Assembly: GCA_027488265.1 (NCBI GenBank)
Contig: JAIYCA010000004.1
Location: 1 to 12,329, forward strand
DNA from: Planctomycetaceae bacterium
GTDB lineage: Bacteria; Planctomycetota; Phycisphaerae; Phycisphaerales; SM1A02
Direction of reading: 5' to 3'
Length of the DNA: 12,329 nucleotides
Shown here in pieces: positions 6,530 to 12,329 of this stretch. How positions within the stretch are numbered: position 1 is the first letter of the stretch; the number at the start of each line of letters is the position of its first letter. Below the pieces are notes generated by a model that was given only the letters and a program-made list of their open reading frames with translations, did not search any database and was not told the origin of the DNA. The translations under genes were made by a program, and so were the position numbers.

Positions 6530-7817
6530 CGTTCGCGCGTGATCCGCACACCGTGCGGAGATACGACTCGAGTTCTTTCGCTTGCTCGCGGCGCGTGAAT
6601 CGCTTCGCGAGTGCGATGCGTTGAGTCGACACCGACTCGTCGCGTCGCCACGCGTCGTGCATCGAAACAAGCGCTTCGCGAATCGCGGCGGCGGAGCACG
6701 GGTCGGCAACACGCGAACGGGCGTCCTCGCGCAACCAATCACGCGCATCGCCCTCCGGTACAAGCCCGAGGATCGGGCGGCCCGCCGCGAGATACTCGTA
6801 GAACTTCCCCGGCACCATGCGTGCACGAGCTCCGCGCGGCAATCCGTGCATCGGAAGGACAAGTGCATCCGCGCCGGCCGTAAACCGCACACATGCGTCG
6901 TGCGGCAGAAATCCCGGCATCTGCACGCGATCGGCGAAGCCCGAGTCTTCGATGACGCGGCGCGTAATCGGATCGACGTTTCCTGCGATTTCAACGATCG
7001 CGTCGCGTCCAGCGGGATGTTCATCTTCGCGAAGCGAGGCGAGTGCGCCGAGTAAGAAATACGGCGAGCGACCGCGACCGTCGATCCGTTCACCAGCAAC
7101 GCGGAGCAGTCGCCACGCGCGTTTCGCCGCGGAAAAGCGTTGGAAATTCGTCGAGAGAAAATTCCCGGCAACGCGTAGTCGCCACGTCGCGCCGCGCGGA
7201 ACACTCGTCAACTCCGCGAAATCGCTCTCTTCCCAACCGTTGGTCACGACGCCATACGGCACGCGGCCCTTGCGCGGCTCGAGCGATTCAAAGGCCACGC
7301 GTGCGCCCGGAACATTCGCAACGACGCCATCCGCCGAAGCGAGCGCAGCGGCCATCTTCGTAACGGCCTGACGATGCTCGAGCCAGTGACGCGAGACGAA
7401 CCAGCCGTCGAGTGCCCATGGATCGCGAAGGTCGATTACGGCCTTCGCTCCGCAGTGGTCGCGTACCGCAAACGCCCCTTCCGCGAGTTCAAATGGGCTC
7501 AAGGTCGCAAGCACCACATCGGGGCGCCACGCTTGCGCAACCTCCACAGCGCGAGCGGTGAGCGCTGCGGTCCACGCCGCGAGCGTGGGTGCACCGTCGC
7601 ACGTCGCGCGCTCGACGCGCACGTCACCCAGCCACGCAAGAAGCGACGCGTCGTGCGGGTCGTAGACCGCGTTGCGATCACGCTCACGCGTCAGCGCGCG
7701 AGTGACGACGACGACCTCACAACCAAGCTGCGGCAAGTATCGCGCGAACGACGCAGGACGCTGTGCGCCGGGACCTCCATCGGGAGGAAAGTAGTGTGCG
7801 AGGAGGAGGACTTTCAC
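6519..7817 (-). CDS. GT4-type glycosyltransferase, GTG start
   Basis: This 432-residue protein has the GT-B fold pattern of family 4 glycosyltransferases. The N-terminus K-V-L-L-L-A-H-Y-F-P-P-D-G-G-P-G is the usual first strand and Gly-rich loop of the acceptor-binding domain. W-R-P-D-V-V-L-A-T and V-I-D-L-R-D-P-W follow at 97-134. The inter-domain segment has V-V-T-N-G-W-E-E-S-D-F (190-200), and the donor-binding domain has V-P-G-K-F-Y-E-Y-L-A-A-G-R-P-I (335-349), the family's nucleotide-sugar motif with its conserved Glu. No signal or membrane helix is seen, so it should act on the cytoplasmic face and build a glycan or glycolipid from a nucleotide-sugar. The start codon is GTG at 7817; no in-frame ATG gives a better N-terminus. 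It overlaps the convergent DUF3313 gene by 11 bp. Donor and acceptor are not predictable. Confidence 0.88.
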   Translation of the reverse strand: MKVLLLAHYFPPDGGPGAQRPASFARYLPQLGCEVVVVTRALTRERDRNAVYDPHDASLLAWLGDVRVERATCDGAPTLAAWTAALTARAVEVAQAWRPDVVLATLSPFELAEGAFAVRDHCGAKAVIDLRDPWALDGWFVSRHWLEHRQAVTKMAAALASADGVVANVPGARVAFESLEPRKGRVPYGVVTNGWEESDFAELTSVPRGATWRLRVAGNFLSTNFQRFSAAKRAWRLLRVAGERIDGRGRSPYFLLGALASLREDEHPAGRDAIVEIAGNVDPITRRVIEDSGFADRVQMPGFLPHDACVRFTAGADALVLPMHGLPRGARARMVPGKFYEYLAAGRPILGLVPEGDARDWLREDARSRVADPCSAAAIREALVSMHDAWRRDESVSTQRIALAKRFTRREQAKELESYLRTVCGSRANVSG

Positions 7818-8095
7818 GAGAAGATCCGCGTGGCATGCCGCGCAGCGTGCGCAGGAGATTCTCGTATCGGCCGATCGCTACGGGAACTTCGTCTTTGCTC
7901 GTCACGACGGCGCCAACCTATTCAAAAAAAGCCTCTCATTCCGACCTATCCAACCATGTGGCTCATCCTGTGATCACTTGGCTTCTTCACACTTCCTACT
8001 TGAAGTCTTCGCATCGAGTGATAGCGTCGCGCTCTGCGTGACGGTGCGCTCCACGTGGAGTCGCCCGCCGGCGTCTATCCGGAGGTCAGCACAGC
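7818..8095. other. Divergent intergenic region, no gene recognised
   Basis: This 278-bp stretch separates the starts of the GT4 gene (minus) and the subtilase gene (plus). It is more A/T-rich around 7917-7980, with an A7 run near 7924-7930 and a GTGATCAC palindrome at 7970-7977. CCAACCTATTC and CGACCTATCC-like segments recur on either side of the A run. A TTGAAG at 8000-8005 could be a -35 element but has no good -10 partner. Both promoters presumably lie here, but I cannot place them. Confidence 0.4.
8081..8086 (+). promoter_or_regulatory. Shine-Dalgarno sequence of the subtilase
   Basis: GGAGGT lies nine bases before the ATG at 8096. It is the clearest ribosome binding site in the window and fixes the start, in contrast to genes that appear leaderless. 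Confidence 0.8.
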
Positions 8096-10054
8096 ATGAT
8101 CCGAAACGTCTTTGCCAGCACGAATCGTTTCCTCCCCACCCTGCTTTCGAAGTTCAGTTCGGCGACGGCCGTACTCGCCGCTTGCCTCGGCGCTTCGAGC
8201 ATCGCGATGGATGCGAACGCGCAGCAGTCGATCGAAGAACTGCCGCTTTCGAAGCAATTGCTCGAAGCGAATCCCAAGTTGCTCTACGACCCAACGTCGG
8301 TGCTCGTGCGCTTCAAGCCTCTCTCCGATGAGGGCGCGCGCGATGCCGCGCTGCGCACGGTTGGTGGCGAAGTTCGCGAGACCTACGACGTTGTCCCCGG
8401 GCTCTGCCTCGTGGAGATCGATGAGTCGGTCGAAGTCGCGATCGCGAAGCTCCTCGCGTCGAAGGCGGTCGCATACGCCGAGCCGAACTGGGTCATGCGC
8501 ACGACGGCGATTCCAAACGATCCGAACTTCGGCAACCTCTGGGGTATGCGCAACATCGGCCAGACCGTGAACGGTGATCCAGGTGCCTCGGGCGCCGATT
8601 GCCGCGCGTATCAAGCGTGGGACACCTTCACGGGTGATGCCAACTTTGTCGTCGCGATCATCGACGACGGCACGAACAACACGCACCCCGATCTCGCGGC
8701 AAACATGTGGTCGAACCCCGGCGAAATCGCTGGAAACGGCATCGACGACGACGCAAACGGCTACATCGATGACACGTTCGGTTACGACTTCTACCAGCGC
8801 GACAGCAACCCATCGAACACCGCGCACGGAACGCACACGGCGGGCACCGTGGGTGCGGTCGGCAACAACGGCATCGGCGTGGCGGGCGTCGCATGGCGCT
8901 GCAAGTTGATGGCACTTCGATTCATCGGACCGAACGGCGGCCTCACGTCGGACGCGGTGCTTTCGGTGCAGTACATGAACCAGAAGCGTGTCAAGGTTTC
9001 GAACAACTCGTGGGGCGGCGGCGGATTCTCGCAAGCACTCTATGACGCGATCAACGCGAGCAAACCCAACGGTCACGTCTTCGTCGCGTCCGCAGGCAAC
9101 AGCGGCCTGAACAGCGACACGTCGCCTTCGTACCCCGGCGCGTACAACCTCGACAACATCATCAACGTCGCAGCCACCGACAACAACGATGGCCGCGCGT
9201 CGTTCTCGAACTACGGCGCGACAACCGTCGATATCGGCGCGCCCGGCGTCAACATCCTCTCGACCTACGGCACGAGTGGCTACTCGTATCTCAACGGCAC
9301 GTCGATGGCCGGACCGCACGTCGCAGGCGCTGCAGCGCTGATCTACGCGGCCAACCCGACGTACACCTACACGCAGGTCAAGAACCGCATCATGTCGACC
9401 GCACGTCCGGTTGCGTCGCTCTCTGGTCGCTGCGTGACGGGCGGCGTGCTCGACGTCGCGGCGGCGCTCGGCGGCGGCGGAGGCGGAGGCGCGAACACGG
9501 CGCCAACCGTCGCCATCACCTCGCCGGGTAGCGGCGCGTCGTTCGTCTCGGGCGCAACGATCACGTTCACCGGCTCGGCGAACGACACGCAGGATGGTTC
9601 GCTCACCGCGTCGATGACGTGGACCTCAAATCTCCAAGGCGCACTCGGTACCGGCGGTACGTTCACGCGCTCAGATCTTGTCCTCGGCACCCACACGATC
9701 ACCGCGAGCGCGGTCGACAGCGGAAGCCTCTCGTCGTCGTCGACGGTCACTGTTACGGTGACGAGCGCGTCGACGCCGCCGACCGCACCGTCGGGTATCA
9801 CCGCAACGAATGCTTCGGGCACGATCACCGTGCGCTGGACGGATAACTCGTCGAATGAAACAACGTTCGAAATCCGTCGCCAACAGCGCATTGGGAGCAC
9901 GTGGAACACCGCGGTCACTGTTGGAACCGTGGGCGCGAACGTGACGCAATTCACGAACGTCCCAGGCGCTGGACGCTGGCGCTACTCCGTGCGCTCTGTC
10001 AACGCGAGCGGCGCATCGGCGTGGTCGAGTTGGGCACAGGTCACGGTGAACTGA
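8096..10054 (+). CDS. Secreted subtilisin-like serine protease (S8) with Ig-like and Fn3 domains
   Basis: This 652-residue preproprotein is a peptidase S8 enzyme. A long signal peptide ends at about A-N-A-Q-Q (40-44). A prodomain of the fervidolysin type covers about 65-135 and ends in V-A-Y-A-E-P-N-W. The catalytic domain has the complete triad: Asp190 in A-I-I-D-D-G, His244 in H-G-T-H-T-A-G and Ser403 in N-G-T-S-M-A-G-P-H, with oxyanion Asn335 in S-A-G-N-S-G. An acidic insert, N-G-I-D-D-D-A-N-G-Y-I-D-D (214-226), resembles a calcium loop and is common in bacterial relatives. Residue 191 is Asp where many subtilisins have Thr or Ser; kexin-type enzymes also have Asp. A Gly7 linker (459-465) leads to an Ig-like domain (about 468-556) and a fibronectin type III domain (about 561-652). 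There is no PEP-CTERM tail or other anchor, so it is probably released or retained through the C-terminal domains. Confidence 0.95.
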   Translation: MIRNVFASTNRFLPTLLSKFSSATAVLAACLGASSIAMDANAQQSIEELPLSKQLLEANPKLLYDPTSVLVRFKPLSDEGARDAALRTVGGEVRETYDVVPGLCLVEIDESVEVAIAKLLASKAVAYAEPNWVMRTTAIPNDPNFGNLWGMRNIGQTVNGDPGASGADCRAYQAWDTFTGDANFVVAIIDDGTNNTHPDLAANMWSNPGEIAGNGIDDDANGYIDDTFGYDFYQRDSNPSNTAHGTHTAGTVGAVGNNGIGVAGVAWRCKLMALRFIGPNGGLTSDAVLSVQYMNQKRVKVSNNSWGGGGFSQALYDAINASKPNGHVFVASAGNSGLNSDTSPSYPGAYNLDNIINVAATDNNDGRASFSNYGATTVDIGAPGVNILSTYGTSGYSYLNGTSMAGPHVAGAAALIYAANPTYTYTQVKNRIMSTARPVASLSGRCVTGGVLDVAAALGGGGGGGANTAPTVAITSPGSGASFVSGATITFTGSANDTQDGSLTASMTWTSNLQGALGTGGTFTRSDLVLGTHTITASAVDSGSLSSSSTVTVTVTSASTPPTAPSGITATNASGTITVRWTDNSSNETTFEIRRQQRIGSTWNTAVTVGTVGANVTQFTNVPGAGRWRYSVRSVNASGASAWSSWAQVTVN

Positions 10055-10111
10055 CGAGTTCGCGGAATCACGCTGTTCACACACCTGTCCACACATTTTG
10101 GCAATCAGAAA

Positions 10112-10146
10112 ACAGGGAGGCCTTCGCGGGCCTCCCTGTCCTTTTG
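10112..10146. terminator. Strong hairpin terminator, probably bidirectional
   Basis: ACAGGGAGGCC (10112-10122) and GGCCTCCCTGT (10129-10139) form a perfect 11-bp stem with a six-base TTCGCG loop. CCTTTT follows on the plus strand, and TTTT follows on the minus strand. It lies in the 162-bp gap between the convergent subtilase and TPR-sulfotransferase genes, 58 bp after the subtilase stop, and can end both transcripts. I see no gene in the rest of this gap. Confidence 0.9.
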
Positions 10147-10216
10147 CGGTCCTTCTTGTCGTCTTCGCCGCGCGCACATGCTTCATCGACGGCGCGTACG
10201 AAACCTCGCCGCGGGC

Positions 10217-11713
10217 TCAGCCTCGCGCGATTTCAGTTTCATGTGCTGCCGCAAGCGCATCCCACGATGCGTCAAAGGCAAACGCGTAGTTCTTCCATCG
10301 CCCAATCGAGCCACGATGAATCGGGCGGCGCACTTGTTCATGGCTCAGCGTGAACACCGCGCGGCGATTCGCTTCGGGCTGCAGCACGGCCTCCTCGAGC
10401 GGAAGCCCGAGCCGTGCGAGCACACGCTCCATGTTCCCGCGCGGGTCGTCGATGAACCGCTCGTAGACAAGCCGCTCATGCGGAATCGAAAGCACTTCAA
10501 GCGCGCGCGGCACAAGTGCTCGCTCGGCCTCGTGGACGCGCCGAATCGACGTGAGGCTGGCGGTCCATCCATCCGTGATCGGATGAAAGTACGAGAGAAA
10601 CGTACTGATCGCTGCATCGCGTGGATCGCGCGCGACGGAGAGGCAGGTCGCGCCTGGCAAAATCGCCGCGACCGCCGGAAGCGCGTGCCACGCACGCAAT
10701 GTCTTGTCGAATGTCACGCGCGCGTTGGTTCGCGCAACTGCGCGAGCACCGTCGATGTATCGCGATTGAATCTTGCTCGCCGCTTCGCGTGCGAGCACGC
10801 TCACTCTTCGCGGCCATGCACCGACCGAAACGAGATCACCGACGATCCGATCGATTCCTTCGTACTCGCCGATACCCGCAACTTCCGAATGTCTGTCGAG
10901 CATCTGCTCGAGAAGCGTCGTGCCTGAGCGTGGAAGCCCGACGACAAGCGCCGTGTTCTCGACGCGCTCCACGCGCGGAGTGATCCAATTCGTCGCTTTC
11001 GCCACCAGCTCCGTCTGCGCACGTGTTTCGATGAGCAGACCCTCAAGATCGAATCGCGGCGTAAGTTCGGCGTGAAGCCGCGTCGCAAGATCGAACGCTT
11101 CTTGGTAACGCCCCATGCGATCGAGAATCCCGACGGCGTCGAATCCAGCCACTCGGCGAAGGACGTGACTGCGTGAGGAAGTTGCAAGCGCGACAAACTC
11201 TGGAAACGCACCCTCGACGTCCTGCAAACTTCGAATTCGAAGTCGCGCGAGTGCGAGCCGTGGATCGGAATCCGCGGCGGTCGGTTTCGCAAGGAACGTT
11301 GCGAGTTCATCGCGGCGATGCGCAAACCAATAGACCTCAGCGAGCGCCACTGCGGCCTCACCGGCCTGCGGTGCGCGACTCTCGACCAAGCGCGTCAGTC
11401 GCGCGATGGCATCGTCGATACGCCCAAGCCGTTGCTCGACCAGCGCGCGCCAGAGATTCGCCTGCGGGTCGAGCGGCGCGAGTTCGAGCGCCATCGCCAG
11501 ATCTCGATCCGCGTCCACAAGCCGCCCGAGGTTGAGATGCGCATAACCGCGCCCAATCCAACCGGGAAGTGAACGCCGACTCTGCGCAATGAGCGCATCG
11601 GCAACGCGCACGGCGCCATCCATGTCGCCTGCTTTGATGAGGCGTTCAAGTTCGGCTGGCGTTGGTGGCGTAGGACGACCGGGCGTCAGGCTGGGCTTCG
11701 GGCTGGGCTTCAT
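10217..11713 (-). CDS. TPR-sulfotransferase fusion protein
   Basis: This 498-residue protein has an N-terminal helical part with TPR-like repeats and a C-terminal sulfotransferase domain (Sulfotransfer_3-like). After a Pro-rich start, helices pair in TPR fashion: W-I-G-R-G-Y-A-H-L-N-L-G-R and L-E-L-A-P-L-D-P-Q-A-N-L-W-R-A-L are clear at about 51-92, with less regular helices to about 240. The catalytic part has the 5'-phosphosulfate loop V-V-G-L-P-R-S-G-T-T-L-L-E-Q (257-270), and the 3'-phosphate segment S-V-A-R-D-P-R-D-A-A-I-S-T (359-371). It ends in W-K-N-Y near the C-terminus, as in relatives. Such fusions are common in planctomycetes and proteobacteria and resemble tyrosylprotein sulfotransferases, but the acceptor is unknown; TPRs may bind it. 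The frame allows a GTG start at 11740. The ATG at 11713 is preferred, with TATCTT nine bases upstream. It follows the PEP-CTERM-like gene after 68 bp. Confidence 0.88.
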   Translation of the reverse strand: MKPSPKPSLTPGRPTPPTPAELERLIKAGDMDGAVRVADALIAQSRRSLPGWIGRGYAHLNLGRLVDADRDLAMALELAPLDPQANLWRALVEQRLGRIDDAIARLTRLVESRAPQAGEAAVALAEVYWFAHRRDELATFLAKPTAADSDPRLALARLRIRSLQDVEGAFPEFVALATSSRSHVLRRVAGFDAVGILDRMGRYQEAFDLATRLHAELTPRFDLEGLLIETRAQTELVAKATNWITPRVERVENTALVVGLPRSGTTLLEQMLDRHSEVAGIGEYEGIDRIVGDLVSVGAWPRRVSVLAREAASKIQSRYIDGARAVARTNARVTFDKTLRAWHALPAVAAILPGATCLSVARDPRDAAISTFLSYFHPITDGWTASLTSIRRVHEAERALVPRALEVLSIPHERLVYERFIDDPRGNMERVLARLGLPLEEAVLQPEANRRAVFTLSHEQVRRPIHRGSIGRWKNYAFAFDASWDALAAAHETEIARG

Positions 11714-11722
11714 CGGAAGCGC

Positions 11723-11728
11723 AAGATA
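11723..11728 (-). promoter_or_regulatory. Possible -10 box of the TPR-sulfotransferase
   Basis: TATCTT on the minus strand fits TANNNT and ends nine bases before the ATG at 11713, giving at most a leader of a few bases. It lies inside the longer open frame that starts at GTG 11740, so if it is used that longer start is not. No Shine-Dalgarno sequence precedes either candidate. Confidence 0.3.
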
Positions 11729-11781
11729 CGCGAGCGGCACCTAGGGCCGACTCGCGACGACGTGAGAGACTCGCAGCAACG

Positions 11782-12329
11782 TCAGCGGCGACGACGGCTG
11801 TTCCCCGCGAGCCCCGCCAAACCAAGCAACGCAAGCGCACCGGGCGCCGGAACGATCGCGAAGTTCGTGAGGTCGAAACTGCCGTCGATGTTCTGCCCCG
11901 CGAGCGCCGCAGGAACCGTGAACCCAAACTGCATGTTGCCGATGTTCGAGAAGATCGCCGCGTACGTTCCGCCGCCGAGCGAAATGATGTCGCTGCTTCC
12001 CTCGCGAAGGTCGAAGGAAATCGTGGTCCACGTATTCGGCAGGACTGCGACCGACGAAATCGTCGATGCGCCTGGCGTGTTCACGGGCGTCGCAAAACGG
12101 CCTGTGACCGTGACCGACTCTGCAAGATTGTGGCGGAACGAGAAGGAAACCCCCGTCACACCAGCGGCGATCCAATTGCCCACGTACGCGCCACCAGACG
12201 ATCCGTACGACTGCTGCGCGCGAATGACCGTCGGCGGGAAACCGCCAACGGTGGTCGAACTCAGATTGAAGATGCTCGTGACGTAGGCGCCGCCGTCGGG
12301 TCCGCCTGTGGCAGACCAATTCAGCACCG
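11782..12329 (-). CDS. PEP-CTERM-like exported protein, 5' end off the window
   Basis: The minus-strand frame is open to the right edge. A GTG at 12327 is in frame but probably not the start, because the sequence there (V-L-N-W-S-A-T-G-G-P-D-G-G) looks like the inside of a secreted beta-sandwich domain. About 182 residues are visible. The body is rich in Gly, Ser, Thr and alternating hydrophobic residues (G-V-S-F-S-F-R-H-N-L; T-W-T-T-I-S-F-D-L-R), like jelly-roll domains of surface proteins. The tail is V-P-A-P-G, then A-L-A-L-L-G-L-A-G-L-A-G, then N-S-R-R-R-R: a proline-containing motif, a short membrane helix and a basic end, which is the layout of PEP-CTERM sorting signals in their planctomycete form. 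It should be exported and processed by an exosortase-like enzyme at the envelope. The ligand or role is unknown. The signal peptide must lie beyond 12329. Confidence 0.85.
   Translation of the reverse strand, partial: VLNWSATGGPDGGAYVTSIFNLSSTTVGGFPPTVIRAQQSYGSSGGAYVGNWIAAGVTGVSFSFRHNLAESVTVTGRFATPVNTPGASTISSVAVLPNTWTTISFDLREGSSDIISLGGGTYAAIFSNIGNMQFGFTVPAALAGQNIDGSFDLTNFAIVPAPGALALLGLAGLAGNSRRRR

Noticed and set aside
5795..7204. A 469-residue open frame on the minus strand
   Set aside because: It covers the DUF3313 gene antisense and the GT4 gene in another frame, is very rich in Arg, Ala and Ser, and shows no motif. It is a by-product of GC-rich codon use.
7717..7905. A short minus-strand frame overlapping the start of the GT4 gene
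   Set aside because: It overlaps about 100 bp of a confident gene in another frame, has no ribosome binding site and no recognisable feature. A small upstream peptide cannot be excluded but is not supported.
7970..7977. GTGATCAC palindrome as a CRP-type operator
   Set aside because: Eight bases without the spaced half-sites of CRP/FNR operators is too short to assign to a regulator.
8075..9319. A 414-residue open frame on the minus strand
   Set aside because: It lies antisense to the catalytic half of the subtilase, whose triad and domains are unmistakable. Its composition (Val, Arg, Asp, Ala) is what the complement of GC-rich coding DNA gives, and it has no recognisable domain.
11749..11786. 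Imperfect 19-bp direct repeat starting GACTCGC between the last two genes
   Set aside because: About 14 of 19 positions agree, in GC-rich sequence with low complexity; this is not enough to call a binding-site pair.
1..12329. A defence, toxin-antitoxin, phage or mobile-element system
   Set aside because: All confident genes fall into signalling, glycan modification, secretion or surface families. No nuclease, integrase, transposase, terminal repeats or small paired genes were seen.

Overview
The window is GC-rich, gene-dense chromosomal DNA, most likely from a planctomycete of the Phycisphaerae type. The clearest clue is the gene cut by the right edge. It ends in a V-P-A-P-G motif, a short Leu/Ala/Gly helix and a run of arginines, the form that PEP-CTERM-like sorting tails commonly take in those bacteria. 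Two unrelated sulfotransferases, a large secreted subtilase and weak or absent Shine-Dalgarno sequences fit, but the taxonomic call is an inference.

Layout, left to right. (1) 1-1666, minus: a soluble histidine kinase with two PAS domains. Its 3' end leaves the window inside an 18-bp tandem repeat that adds a (REAIAA)n tail after the ATPase domain. (2) 1833-2504, minus: a small sulfotransferase. (3) 2563-4359, plus: a multispanning GT-C (GT39/ArnT-like) glycosyltransferase, divergent from (2) across 58 bp that hold a 7-2-7 palindrome and two possible leaderless -10 boxes. (4) 4488-5846, plus: an exported alkaline-phosphatase-fold protein in which the histidine metal ligands appear replaced. 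(5) 5906-6529, plus: a DUF3313-type lipoprotein. (6) 6519-7817, minus: a GT4-type glycosyltransferase with a GTG start, overlapping the end of (5) tail to tail by 11 bp. (7) 8096-10054, plus: a secreted S8 subtilisin-like protease with a prodomain, an Ig-like domain and an Fn3 domain, followed by a strong hairpin terminator that can serve both strands. (8) 10217-11713, minus: a TPR-sulfotransferase fusion. (9) 11782-12329, minus: the C-terminal part of the PEP-CTERM-like exported protein.

Taken together, this looks like envelope and cell-surface biology: two glycosyltransferases, two sulfotransferases, and four exported or anchored proteins, plus one sensor kinase. The genes are mostly single units on alternating strands, not one operon, so joint function is an inference from content. 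I see no rRNA, tRNA, CRISPR array, insertion sequence, phage module or defence system. The observations most worth checking are the kinase repeat tail, the divergent palindrome with promoter-like boxes spaced for leaderless transcripts, and the altered metal site of the phosphatase-like protein.
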